From Microcaldota archaeon (GTDB lineage Archaea; Micrarchaeota; Micrarchaeia; Micrarchaeales; CABMGC01), in assembly GCA_028867435.1 (NCBI GenBank), contig JAGWGI010000005.1:1-60272 (forward strand): a DNA stretch of 60,272 bases, read 5' to 3'. Below, in pieces: positions 1 to 8,552 of the stretch (the stretch's first letter is position 1; each line of letters opens with the position of its first letter). The notes beneath the pieces were generated by a model. The model did no database searches. It worked only from the letters and a program-made list of their open reading frames with translations, and was not told where the DNA came from. The translations under genes and the position numbers were made by a program.

Positions 1-1860
1 ACTAGCGGTGAGCAGGCGTCACCCGCTGTACTAAGCCTTACGGCTTTGCGGCGAGTTGTGTTTTTGATAAACAGTCGCTGTCCCCGAGTTAATGCTATCT
101 GCTCTTACTAAGTGCAGACATGGCTTATTGAAAACTTACGCCACTAACTTGCCGATTTCCCTAACCTTGGTTCTTCCCACACCCCTTGGCCTTTTCAGCC
201 AGCAGCACCTGTACTGGATCTAGGTACGGATTGACACGATCGTTGTTGATTCCCTTTTCACGGGCTCAGGAATTCAGGTATTTTAGTTCATTTAGCTGCT
301 TCTCCTCATAATGAGACTCCACAGCCATTTGCACTTCTTTTCAACCCTATCCCCAAGCGTCAGAAATCAACCTTGTGTTGCCACGCCTACGTGTCAAGCT
401 CCAGAATATTAACTGGATACCCTTTTGTACGCTAGTAATTAGCTGCGTACTTAGGACCGGCTAACTCCCCGCTGACAATCATTGCGAGGAAAACCTTGTG
501 CTTCCGGGGTAATTGATTCTCACAATTATATGCTATTACTAACACCAGGATTTTCTCAACTACACAGTCCATAGGATCGCAAGACCCTACTTCTAGCCGT
601 GTAGCACGCCCTCTTACCAGTACATTTAAACTCTAAGGTCTCGGTACATGATTTAGCCCCGTCCATTTTCGGAGAAGACACTCTCAATCGGTACGCTATT
701 ACGCGTTTTTTAAAGGGTGGCTGCTTCTGAGCCTACCTCCCGACTGTCTACGAGCATCTCCTCGTTTGATACACTTAATCACGATTTAGGGACCTTAACC
801 TTAGTCACCGACTTTACGGTCTCGTCGCACTAGCTTACCCAATGCGGCCGACTCCCGGAGTCTACGCAGCATATGCATTCGGAGTTTGACGGGAGGGAAG
901 AGCCTTTCGACTCCGCGCCCTCTAATCGGTCGCTCTACCGCATATGCAAGCTCGTCCGGAGCTATCCTAAAGATACTTCAGAGGGGACCCGCTATTGCCA
1001 TGTTCGAATGGTCTATCGCCCCTACCCGCAGCTCGCCCAACAGGACATGCCATGACAGGTTGCGGACCTCCAGCGAACATCAATTCGCCTTCGTCCTGGC
1101 CGCGCGTAGATCACAATGGCTTCGGGTCGTATAGTAGTGACTTAGGCACTTTCGTGCCCTGCGCCTCCTTGCGTGCGCGCACTCGCTTTCACTTCGCAGT
1201 AAAACTGCTTGCCACTCCAATACACTCCCTGGCTCTTGCTTCAAGAAGAAGGACAAAACACTGGTAGCACATGTCGCTTGTACCTTTCGATACTTCGCTT
1301 CCATATGCGTCAACCCTTCCATGCCTTGTCTTCTTGTAACCACCTAGTTTCAGATCTTTTCGCTCCCACGCGTGTGGGTGCTTTTCAGCTTTCGTTCGCA
1401 CTACTTGTTCACTATCGGTCTCTGGTCAATATTTAGGGTTGGGATTTAATGATCCCGTATTCGTTCGACGTATTAAGGCCGAACTACTCATACACGACAC
1501 AACTTGGCGCACTTATCCTACGAGGCTGTCACTCTCTATGGCGGTTCTTTCCAGAACCTTCGGATCATGCATCAAGCCTAAAAGTCGCACCACATCTCCG
1601 CACCAATTGCTTGGGGGATTCAGTTTGCCCTCTTCCGGTTTCACTCGCGTTACTTACGGAATCGATTTTCTTTCTTCTCCTGCGGGTACTAAGATATTTC
1701 AATTCCCCGCGTATGCGTGCGCCACTATTCATGGCGCATAATTCGGCAATCCCGGGTTCAAAGGTCGACATGCACCTACCCCGGGCTTTTCGCAGCTTGC
1801 CACGGCCTTCTTCGCTACCAGAGCCTAGCCATCCACTAGGTGGCTTATAATATGCAAGCT
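1..1860 (-). rRNA. 23S ribosomal RNA, 5' two thirds (partial at left edge)
   Basis: The plus strand is the complement of a large-subunit rRNA. Read on the minus strand, the conserved 5' domain with GTGGATGGCTAGGC lies at 1823-1836, and the window edge falls in the GACGCCTGCTCACCGC segment, which corresponds to roughly position 1890 of the E. coli molecule. About 1,855 bases cover about 1,890 E. coli positions, so this part has no room for an intron. The exact 5' end is estimated from alignment by eye. No 16S gene lies upstream: the next 250 bases are leader, promoter and then a protein gene, so 23S is transcribed alone. Short ORFs inside it are chance frames. Confidence 0.97.
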
Positions 1861-2106
1861 CACTTCTCCTCGAATCAATAGCCTATATGGCTATCTCACA
1901 AGTGCAAAACTGGTTGGCGTATTCTAAGATAGATACTTTTCACAAAGCGAAAGCTCTCGAGTATTACCCCTAGAAAGCTCAACCGGACATCAAAGCACTG
2001 ACAACTTATTAGGTAGGGAAGGTTTATATACGTTTTATTTGAAGCGGGAATGCCATTATCCGCCCCTCTATCACTGCACTCTTCTCTCTCCCTAGCTTGT
2101 TGCGGA
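1861..2106 (-). promoter_or_regulatory. 23S rRNA leader and promoter
   Basis: On the minus strand a strong TATA box (TATATAAA, 2023-2030) sits about 165 bases before the mature 23S 5' end. Transcription would start near 2000 and give a leader of about 140 nt. The leader contains a small hairpin, ATAGCC/GGCTAT, at about 1881-1897. A processing stem with the 23S 3' end is expected but cannot be seen because that end is outside the window. Nothing else is recognised here. Confidence 0.7.
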
Positions 2107-2567
2107 TCATTTCCTGTGGCTATCTGCAAGGAGCTTTGCCATCTCCCAAAACCTCTCCATTGTTTTGGCATCTCCAAGCTTCTTCTCTAGCCTATCACTG
2201 TGGACAATCTCGAACTCGTAGAGCTTGTAGACTGTATCATAATCAGTGATTATGTTCATGACTACCCTTTCCAGATCAGGCAATCTGTCGGGGTTGAGAT
2301 CTCCCTTGTAGTTTCTTTTCGTCTCCTCATGTGTGTATTTTGTGCTCACAGAAAATAGGACCTCGTTCCTGGAAAGGTTCTCGCCGTCCTCTACCTTGAT
2401 ATCTAAACTGTCGGCGTAGGGTCCCGTCAGCCTCCTTGCAATCCTCTCCCTCCAATTGGGTCCCTAAGCAGGAAGGCACCGTATTTGTCCTCGACCACCT
2501 TGAAGTGCAGGAAAACTATCTGCCCTGGTTTCTCTTCGACCACCTTAGCCTTCAGCGAGTTCCCCAT
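2107..2567 (-). pseudogene. Unknown protein, reading frame broken by a one-base shift
   Basis: An ATG at 2567 opens a frame (MGNSLKAKVVEEKPGQIVFL...) that runs to RDP at about 2460 and then stops soon after in-frame. Shifting by one base at the GGGTCCC run (2458-2464) continues smoothly as NWRERIARRLTGPY and into the long frame that ends KLLADSHRK at 2107. The two parts together make about 154 residues. One missing C in the coding strand (CCC for CCCC) would explain the break, so this is either a young pseudogene or a sequencing error. The product is charged, soluble-looking and not recognised. An upstream TATA-like stretch lies near 2594-2601. Confidence 0.6.
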
Positions 2568-2612
2568 AATTAAATCCAAAATGTTACCACTAAATAGCTA
2601 ATCTCCAACTAG

Positions 2613-3260
2613 TCAAGGTCTACTCAAATCATGGAAGACAAAATCCCTGTCATATTCGTCGAATCCCAAGGGACACAGGCCGCTCTCATACATCCTTATC
2701 AGTGGCTCAAAAGGATTATCGACAGTCAGCCTGTCTCCGTAATACTTCTCGAACTGGTATCCGCTGCAATACTTGATATCCTGTAATTTTACGCGAATTT
2801 GCATCATCACATCAGGGCTCTCAATGACCCTCCTCACCGCCTCGAACTTAGCATAATCCATGAAATCAAGTGCGAATCGGCTTGCCGCACTCACTCCAAC
2901 GCCTGTTATCGGCGTTTTTGCAAACGCGCCAAGCGAACTAGCTTTTTCATATGCCTTGCTGCCCGCTTCCCCTGCCAATTCCTTGAACTGTTTGGCTATT
3001 CCGGAATGCAGCGCAACATCGGTTATCAGGCTCCTAAATGTTGCCCGAGCCTGCGAGAGGTTTTGGGTAAGCTCAGGGTACGAATAGCTTATATACCGGA
3101 ATTTATCTAGCCTGTAGCGATATGCCTCAACAAGCCTGTCCCTTTCTTTGACAAAGCCCTCCGCATGTCCGCAGTTCCCGAGCTGCGAAAACAGCTCTAT
3201 CCTCTCTATTCTGTCAAGTACCAATGCTTCGACTTCCCTTGATGCCCGCCTCTTTTCCAT
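2613..3260 (-). CDS. Unknown protein, downstream member of a tandem paralogous pair
   Basis: This 215-residue protein is not recognised. It is clearly related to the gene just upstream (3270-3992). Both have an N-terminal helical segment (RIERIELFSQ here, KIGQIDFFSQ there), a basic helix with RYRLDKFR/YQREIDAF, and a C-terminal motif NPFEPLIRMYESG/NPYGNILGLYELG followed by GFD. No membrane segment or signal peptide is visible. The start at 3260 is preceded by GTGAT 8 nt upstream, which overlaps the stop of the upstream gene, so the two are co-transcribed and probably coupled in translation. Confidence 0.75.
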   Translation of the reverse strand: MEKRRASREVEALVLDRIERIELFSQLGNCGHAEGFVKERDRLVEAYRYRLDKFRYISYSYPELTQNLSQARATFRSLITDVALHSGIAKQFKELAGEAGSKAYEKASSLGAFAKTPITGVGVSAASRFALDFMDYAKFEAVRRVIESPDVMMQIRVKLQDIKYCSGYQFEKYYGDRLTVDNPFEPLIRMYESGLCPLGFDEYDRDFVFHDLSRP

Positions 3261-3274
3261 TCCATGGCATCACG
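3253..3274 (-). repeat. 22-bp direct repeat at gene start, copy 1
   Basis: The 22 bases spanning the Shine-Dalgarno-like GTGAT, the spacer and the first codons of the 2613-3260 gene are identical to 3985-4006, the same place in the upstream paralogue. The rest of the two genes has diverged strongly, so the start region is either under constraint or a remnant of the duplication junction. Confidence 0.85.
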
Positions 3275-3992
3275 CTCTTACACTTATGGCGATCTCCTCG
3301 GGTAAGACCACTCCTTCAGCCGGGAATTCGGACGGCACGTACCGTCTCTTCTCCTTGGCTATCTGCGCCCTAGTGCGCCTCTCAGTCAGTATGTAGCCTG
3401 TTTCCTGGTGCATGTACACAAAGATACATTCCCTTCCGTTCTCGCTCACCCCAGGGAAATTCACCACATGCCTGCCCTTTACGTCAAAACCCGCAGGCGC
3501 AGCTCCAAGTTCGTAGAGCCCCAGTATGTTCCCGTACGGGTTTGCCGCCTGCAGCTCGCCATTCATGAATTCGAACGCAGCGAAGTGCTCTGCGTGGTAG
3601 GCTGCATCAGAGGCCGGCTCCCTTTCCTGGAATCCAACGGCGCCCTCAAGCCTCTTTCCAAAAGGTCTGCTCGAAGCCTTATCAAAGGTCTTCTTTCTCA
3701 CAAGCTCCTTTAGCCTGAGGAAGACCTCACTCTTACCTATCTTTGCGGCGGCCTCTGTCAGCTCTATTTGCAATGCAGTAGAGGCGAAGATGAAAGATAT
3801 CTTCTGGCCTGTATCCGGACTAGTAGGCCTGAAGGCATCAATCTCCCTTTGGTATCCACTAACGAGCCTGTTTATCTCGCCAGCTATGCCCTGCAATTCC
3901 CTATATGTTCTGCGCTGTGAAAAAAAGTCTATCTGCCCGATTTTCCCGAGCGTATCGACTCTAGTCTGTCGGTAGCCCTTCGCGTTTTCCAT
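3270..3992 (-). CDS. Unknown protein, upstream member of a tandem paralogous pair
   Basis: This 240-residue protein is not recognised and is paralogous to 2613-3260. It is longer by a basic C-terminal tail (GYILTERRTRAQIAKEKRRYVPSEFP). Predicted mostly helical, soluble, with no signal peptide. The ATG at 3992 has GTGAT 8 nt upstream; an overlapping ATG five bases earlier is out of frame. The downstream paralogue begins 9 nt after its stop. Confidence 0.75.
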   Translation of the reverse strand: MENAKGYRQTRVDTLGKIGQIDFFSQRRTYRELQGIAGEINRLVSGYQREIDAFRPTSPDTGQKISFIFASTALQIELTEAAAKIGKSEVFLRLKELVRKKTFDKASSRPFGKRLEGAVGFQEREPASDAAYHAEHFAAFEFMNGELQAANPYGNILGLYELGAAPAGFDVKGRHVVNFPGVSENGRECIFVYMHQETGYILTERRTRAQIAKEKRRYVPSEFPAEGVVLPEEIAISVRA

Positions 3993-4006
3993 TCCATGGC
4001 ATCACG
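3985..4006 (-). repeat. 22-bp direct repeat at gene start, copy 2
   Basis: Identical to 3253-3274. It covers the ribosome-binding region and the start of the 3270-3992 gene. Confidence 0.85.
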
Positions 4007-4112
4007 TTACCATCTTTATGCAGCTAGGGGTATTTTAATCTATCCTACAGGTTTGTACTCTTAACGGCGTTAGTTCTTTATACCCCTAAAGACCATTCAT
4101 CTAGGTGCCCCA

Positions 4113-4622
4113 TTGGACGAGGAAAGGTACATCTCATACATAGAGAGTTTTTTGATACCAAAGGAGAAGGTGGAGCTGATAGTGAAGCAGACTAGGTGGT
4201 GGCCTGCCGTCCCGTTCAACTCAATCTTCAAGCCCATAATAACCTTCATAACCAATGAGCGCGTGCTGATACTGAGCAGGCATGATCTTGGTTTAAAGCG
4301 CAATGTCACTATAATACCCCTTGCCCACGTGCGGGCCATCAGGCTTCAGAAGGGGCTTATTCTCTGTTCTGTTGTCATAGGCTACATGGCTGAGATAATG
4401 GAGGAAAAGCCAGGCAGCCTCGACGGCCTTACGTACTCTAGCGCAAAGGCGTTCGTCGAGCACATGAGCATCAAGCTCTCTGAAGAGGCTGAATCTGTGA
4501 GATCCAGGAGAAAGCCGATCTTCAAGGAGGAGGAAGGGAAGAAGTGCGAGACCTGTGGTGAGATAAACGATCCGGCATACGATTATTGCTACCATTGCGG
4601 GGCTAGACTATATAGCCACTAG
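4113..4622 (+). CDS. PH-like domain protein with C-terminal zinc ribbon
   Basis: This protein has 169 residues. The first 115 or so resemble a bacterial/archaeal PH-like (YdbT/bPH_2 type) domain: a short helix (ERYISYIESFLI), then alternating beta strands including TFITNERVLILSRHDLGLKRNVTIIPLAHVRAI. The last 30 residues carry CETCGEINDPAYDYCYHCG, a CxxC...CxxC zinc ribbon. The start is TTG at 4113 with AGGTG at 4103-4107 as ribosome-binding site. The cellular role is unknown; PH-like domains of this type are often membrane-associated or stress-related. The domain call rests on pattern only. Confidence 0.6.
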   Translation: MDEERYISYIESFLIPKEKVELIVKQTRWWPAVPFNSIFKPIITFITNERVLILSRHDLGLKRNVTIIPLAHVRAIRLQKGLILCSVVIGYMAEIMEEKPGSLDGLTYSSAKAFVEHMSIKLSEEAESVRSRRKPIFKEEEGKKCETCGEINDPAYDYCYHCGARLYSH

Positions 4623-4625
4623 CGC

Positions 4626-4919
4626 CTAGGCCGCCTCCCTTTCCATGTCCGCAAGCTGCTTTCGCAAATCCTCTAGATGGGTCTCGGCAAAGAGCATGCC
4701 AAGAAGCTCCTCCGCCTTGTCATCACTCTCAATGAAATCCTTGATTGCCTTTTTAGGCATCGCCCTGTTGCTGCCCTTGTCCTGGAAAACAAAGCCGTTG
4801 CGGAACCAGAACTCATCGATCTTCCCTAGCCCTAAATTCCTGATCCTGCCAATGAGCTCCGAAATCTCCCTCTTGGTGATACTGTCGTCAAACTCGTTTA
4901 CAATAGTTGGCTCTTCCAT
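4626..4919 (-). CDS. Small unknown protein
   Basis: This is a 97-residue acidic, helical protein (MEEPTIVNEFDDSITKREIS... to KQLADMEREAA). It has no recognisable domain, membrane segment or metal motif. It is convergent with the PH-like gene, whose stop is 3 nt away, and divergent from the small basic protein at 4982. A promoter for it would share the 4920-4981 interval. Confidence 0.55.
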   Translation of the reverse strand: MEEPTIVNEFDDSITKREISELIGRIRNLGLGKIDEFWFRNGFVFQDKGSNRAMPKKAIKDFIESDDKAEELLGMLFAETHLEDLRKQLADMEREAA

Positions 4920-4981
4920 CAGACTATTCTTGTAGATGGACTTTAAATAATCCTACAGTCAAAATTGGATTGGGAGTTAGC

Positions 4982-5182
4982 ATGCAGATCATACCAGACC
5001 ACACACCGACCAACGCAATGCAGTTATCAGATAACGTTGATTGGATGATAAAGAAGCTGCGCAGGAACAGGGACGAGCTAATCAGGTTCAAAGTGGCGGA
5101 GATGGCGGCAAAAATGCTTCCCCGGCGCATGAACCACTCGCAGAGGATAAGGTTGCGCAGCAGGAGCTTTGCTGCAAACTAG
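4982..5182 (+). CDS. Small basic unknown protein
   Basis: This protein has 66 residues and an arginine-rich C-terminal half (KKLRRNRDEL, LPRRMNHSQRIRLRSRSF). The start at 4982 is preferred over a longer frame from 4907 because a TATA box (CTTTAAATAA, 4941-4950) lies about 35 bases before it, and the longer frame would overlap the divergent gene. It could bind nucleic acid, judging only from its charge. Confidence 0.55.
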   Translation: MQIIPDHTPTNAMQLSDNVDWMIKKLRRNRDELIRFKVAEMAAKMLPRRMNHSQRIRLRSRSFAAN

Positions 5183-5204
5183 CTTTGTTTGGATAAAAAG
5201 AAGG

Positions 5205-5252
5205 GAAGTATGGCAGGGATTAGGTGGGGACCAAAAACGCGAGCCATACTTC
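5205..5252. repeat. 10-bp inverted repeat with 28-nt loop in convergent intergenic region
   Basis: GAAGTATGGC (5205-5214) and GCCATACTTC (5243-5252) are perfect inverted complements, and two G-U pairs extend the stem. They lie between the end of the small basic gene (5182) and the end of the Lrp-type gene (5361). T-rich runs follow on either side (around 5270 and 5313-5325). A bidirectional terminator or a small structured RNA is possible; nothing else is seen in 5183-5360. Confidence 0.5.
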
Positions 5253-5360
5253 TTATACTACTGTATGTTTTTGAGATTTAAATACCTGTTGCTTATAAAC
5301 AAAATTAGTAATGCTTTTTGTTATTTTGTAAGATTCTTTCGACTGCAAGAATGGTAAAAT

Positions 5361-6395
5361 TTACCTGGTCGGAGTCCACTTTATGGTGTTGTAGACCTTC
5401 CTTGTGTCAAGGCTCCTAATTGGCAAATTTCCAACCAGCACCTCCTCTATCGCTCCATATGTGACCTTGGGCTTTTCGTTCGCCATGCACTTCTTGTAAT
5501 ACCTCACCCCGTTTCTATACGCCTGGTCAAGGTTGTCGAAAGCACCTATCGAGAAGAAGTCGAAGCTCCCCACCAGCTGGGATACGAGTATGTACCTGCT
5601 GACCAGCGAGTTCTCGTCATCAGCCTGGAATGCCTTTCTGCTCATCGCCGCATCCTCCTCAAAGCTTCTGGATATCACGTACTTTCCGAAGGTTGACATG
5701 AACCAGACGTTCTCCGGGGGCTTCATGACGGTGGTGAAACGCCTTATGTAGTTCATGCCCTCGAGCTTCTTGAAGTTGTATGCCACGGTGTTGAAGTGCA
5801 TGCCTAGCTGCCTCGAGAGCTCCTGGAAAGAGGCCCTGGAGTTAGTGTTTAGGATCTTTATCATCTCCTTGTATTTTATGGGCAGATTCAGCCTTTCAAG
5901 CAGCTCGTTTCTTAGCGGGAAGAATCCGAGCTGCCTGTGTGCAACCTCCGAGGCCTGCCATGACACCCCGTAATCCGCAAGCAGTATCTGCATGCTCTTA
6001 TCCCAATGTACGTATTCCTGCCTTGAGACCGCATTGGCGTATATAATCATCTCCCGCCCTCCCCTTAGGGATGCGACAAGCTGCGGCACATAAGAGCCAG
6101 AAAAGATCTCCTTTATGTACTTGTAGTCAGGTCTAGAGCTAAACCTCACAAGTATCAGGTGCGGATCAAGGAATCCCAGAGCATCCTCGTTGAGCTCGAG
6201 TGTGTATCCTATTCCAAGCTCCTTCTCCATCTTCTGCACCCTTTCGACCACCGACTGCCTGGAGAGGCCAAGGCTGCGCGAGATGCCAGATATGGAGCTG
6301 CGCGAATCTTCGGAGAGCATGCGCAGTATCCTTCTTGAAACCAGGCTGTATCTTTCGTTGAAATCGCTCCTAAACTCGTAATCTATCTGCTTCAT
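5361..6395 (-). CDS. Double-HTH Lrp/AsnC-type transcription regulator
   Basis: This protein has 344 residues. Two winged helix-turn-helix units are visible: residues about 20-65 (RILRMLSEDSRSSISGISRSLG, LSRQSVVERVQKMEKE) and about 175-225 (YKEMIKILNTNSRASFQELS, MHFNTVAYNFKKLEGM). Each is followed by a beta/alpha stretch like the RAM/ligand domains of Lrp proteins. It is probably a DNA-binding dimer that senses a small molecule. It is divergent from an EamA transporter, and the 115-base gap carries inverted repeats, so it likely controls itself and the transporter. The ATG at 6395 lies about 20 bases after a minus-strand TATA (TAAATATAA, near 6413-6421), giving a short leader. Confidence 0.8.
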   Translation of the reverse strand: MKQIDYEFRSDFNERYSLVSRRILRMLSEDSRSSISGISRSLGLSRQSVVERVQKMEKELGIGYTLELNEDALGFLDPHLILVRFSSRPDYKYIKEIFSGSYVPQLVASLRGGREMIIYANAVSRQEYVHWDKSMQILLADYGVSWQASEVAHRQLGFFPLRNELLERLNLPIKYKEMIKILNTNSRASFQELSRQLGMHFNTVAYNFKKLEGMNYIRRFTTVMKPPENVWFMSTFGKYVISRSFEEDAAMSRKAFQADDENSLVSRYILVSQLVGSFDFFSIGAFDNLDQAYRNGVRYYKKCMANEKPKVTYGAIEEVLVGNLPIRSLDTRKVYNTIKWTPTR

Positions 6396-6510
6396 GATTT
6401 TACTGCTCGGCCATTATATTTAGCTCTTTGCAAAATAACAATCTTTTTAGTAAAAACTGTTATTTTTCGAGCAGTTTAAAAGGATGCGCTGAGATGTCAG
6501 TTCGAGCAGC
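6396..6510. promoter_or_regulatory. Divergent promoter with three CGAGCAG boxes and a 9-bp inverted repeat
   Basis: The heptamer CGAGCAG occurs at 6468-6474 and 6503-6509 on the plus strand and, inverted, as CTGCTCG at 6403-6409. The copies at 6403 and 6503 lie 7 and 1 bases from the two divergent start codons, at or near the expected transcription starts. A separate perfect inverted repeat, AAAATAACA (6432-6440) and TGTTATTTT (6458-6466), lies between them. TATA boxes: TTTAAA at 6476-6481 for the transporter and TAAATATAA on the other strand near 6413-6421. The layout suits repression by the adjacent Lrp-type regulator. Confidence 0.65.
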
Positions 6511-7755
6511 ATGAAGATAACCACCAGGGCATATTCTTACATCATAATCTCGCTTTTGACTGGCGCGATGATGCCTATAATGCTGGTCTTTGCAAGATCC
6601 ATGAACATATACGAGTTCTTCATGTTCACGTACCTGATGAGCATGCCTTTTGCTTTGCTTCTCCCTAGCCTGACTAGGCAGCCAAACGAGCTGCGCTCAT
6701 ATCTTGGCGACCCCAAGAAGCTGGGGATAGCAGTTGCAGTAGGCCTTCTCAACTACGTTCCTATAGGCTTTGTGATACTCTACGCAGAGCACTCCGTAAG
6801 CGCCTCGCTCTCTGCAGTGGTCTTTAGGACCTTCCCGTTGCTGATGTTAATCTTCCTTCCCGCATTTCTAAAGGAGAAGCTGAGTGCAAAGCAGATAATA
6901 GCCCTCCTGCTCGCCTTCGCCGGAGTCTATATCGCGCTGAGCGCAGGCAGCGCTGGAGGCATACTTGCAAACCCAAACATATACGTGATAGCGCTGCTCG
7001 TAGCCTCCGCCTTCGCGTATGGCTTCTCTAGCATACTGGCAAAGAAGTACGTTTTCAACATCGGGGGCGGGATCGCAATCTTCAATCTCGCCGCATTCCT
7101 GCTCTTCTCCTCACTCTTTGTTATCACCGGTGCACACTTCTCGCCGATAAGCCTTGGCGCGATAGTGGCGATGCTTTTCATCAGCACAGCAAACAACATA
7201 ATAGGCACATACATGTACTACTCCGCGCTCAGGGTGCTCAAGACGACGCTAGTGACCAACATCTACTTCCTCTCTCCGTTCCTCACATTTCTCTTCGCCT
7301 TCCTGATACTCGGCGAGCCGATACTGCCGTACTACTTGGCAATTGCCGGTCTTGTAGCTCTTGGCCTGCTGATACAGAGAACCGACAAGCTTGGCGGCAC
7401 GTACGCACAGGGCAAGCACGCTGAACGCATAACAATATTTGACATAACCGGAGCATTCATCAACAGCGAGGAGCGCAAAATACGCGACGCGATACTAAAG
7501 GGGGGCAAGGTGCTGGCTATAAGGCTTGAGCTGCGTCAAAAAGAATGGGTTGAGAAGGCGATAGGGATGCAGGCCCACAGGCACGTTCATCTCTACACCC
7601 ATCTCCATTCTGCGATAAGGAGCGACGAGCTAACTTTCATAAGGGAGATAATGGGGATCACCCCAAAAGAGCTGGTGCTCATGAGTGCAGGGGACTCGGT
7701 TGAGTGCGAATCCGCGCTAAATGAGATAGCGGCAAGCGTGGCCCAAGCGCAGTGA
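6511..7755 (+). CDS. EamA/DMT-family transporter with extra C-terminal cytosolic domain
   Basis: This protein has 414 residues. Residues 1-290 form about ten hydrophobic segments arranged as two EamA repeats, ending in the typical GLVALGLLIQRT. The family exports amino acids, purines or similar small metabolites. Residues about 300-414 form a soluble domain (AERITIFDITGAFINSEERK ... LVLMSAGDSVECESALNEIA) that ordinary EamA transporters lack and that could regulate transport. The start is nearly leaderless behind the TATA at 6476-6481. Substrate unknown; the divergent Lrp-type regulator suggests an amino acid or related compound (inference). Confidence 0.75.
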   Translation: MKITTRAYSYIIISLLTGAMMPIMLVFARSMNIYEFFMFTYLMSMPFALLLPSLTRQPNELRSYLGDPKKLGIAVAVGLLNYVPIGFVILYAEHSVSASLSAVVFRTFPLLMLIFLPAFLKEKLSAKQIIALLLAFAGVYIALSAGSAGGILANPNIYVIALLVASAFAYGFSSILAKKYVFNIGGGIAIFNLAAFLLFSSLFVITGAHFSPISLGAIVAMLFISTANNIIGTYMYYSALRVLKTTLVTNIYFLSPFLTFLFAFLILGEPILPYYLAIAGLVALGLLIQRTDKLGGTYAQGKHAERITIFDITGAFINSEERKIRDAILKGGKVLAIRLELRQKEWVEKAIGMQAHRHVHLYTHLHSAIRSDELTFIREIMGITPKELVLMSAGDSVECESALNEIAASVAQAQ

Positions 7756-7832
7756 GCCAAACAAAGTTTATATTCTTGTTGCTGAATAAACTACCAATCA
7801 GGTTTAAATACATGAAAACCAGAGATTTTAGT

Positions 7833-8540
7833 ATGGCAATAGAAAAGGTTCCAAAGGCCATAGCGCTGATTCCTGATGGGAACAGGCGATGGGCACTAGG
7901 CCACAAGCTCTCCATGCTAAATGGCTACAGCCTGGGTGTCAAGAAGTTCATAGACTTCAGCGAGTGGTGCAAGGACTACGGGGTCAAAAATATCACAGTG
8001 TGGGCATTTTCCACCGAGAACTTCAAGCGTCCAAAGCGCGAGATAGACGCGCTCTTCAATATATATGAGAGGGCTGCAAAGGATCCGGAAATGCTCCAGA
8101 GGCTGCAAAGGAACCAGACCAAATTCAACGTAATAGGGGACAGGAGCCAGCTGCCAAAAGGTCTGCGCTCAGCGCTCGAGAGACTTGAAAGGGAGACCCG
8201 CAACTGCACCGACAGGGTAATCAACATGCTCATAGGTTATGGCGGCAAGGAGGACATACTCCACGCAGCAAAGGAGTACGCAAGATCTGTCATTAAGATA
8301 GGCAAGGTTTTCACGCTCACAGATTCAAGCTTCAAGAAGTACTTGCGCTCATATGCGATACCTGAGATAGACTTTGTTATAAGGACATCTAGCGAGGAGA
8401 GAATATCGGGATTCCTTCCCTGGCAAATAAGCTACTCAGAGCTGTACTTTGCCGACAAGCTCTGGCCAGATTTCTCAAGGGAGGACCTGAAGAAGGCGCT
8501 AGCCGAGTATGGCAGGCGCTCAAGGAGATTCGGAACCTAA
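7833..8540 (+). CDS. uppS: cis-Prenyltransferase (UppS family)
   Basis: Condenses isopentenyl diphosphate with an allylic primer to make the polyprenyl diphosphate used as a glycan carrier. All family signatures are present: PDGNRRWA (residues 14-21, catalytic Asp), TVWAFSTENFKR, GYGGKEDI, and IRTSSEERISGFLPWQ followed by SELYF. It has 235 residues, the normal length. I start at ATG 7833 rather than the GTG at 7752: TTTAAATA at 7803-7810 gives an almost leaderless transcript there, and the preceding residues are not family-like. It is 12 bases before DUF2070, and a polyprenol-kinase-like gene lies at 12001, so lipid-carrier metabolism may be grouped here. Confidence 0.93.
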   Translation: MAIEKVPKAIALIPDGNRRWALGHKLSMLNGYSLGVKKFIDFSEWCKDYGVKNITVWAFSTENFKRPKREIDALFNIYERAAKDPEMLQRLQRNQTKFNVIGDRSQLPKGLRSALERLERETRNCTDRVINMLIGYGGKEDILHAAKEYARSVIKIGKVFTLTDSSFKKYLRSYAIPEIDFVIRTSSEERISGFLPWQISYSELYFADKLWPDFSREDLKKALAEYGRRSRRFGT

Positions 8541-8552
8541 TCCAGGGTTTTT

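Noticed and set aside
873-1850. Several ORFs of 60-133 codons on both strands
   Set aside because: They lie inside the 23S rRNA gene and have no ribosome-binding sites or protein-like composition.
5169-5357. 62-codon ORF rich in Phe/Tyr/Leu
   Set aside because: It overlaps the end of the 4982 gene, covers the hairpin region and has no start signals.
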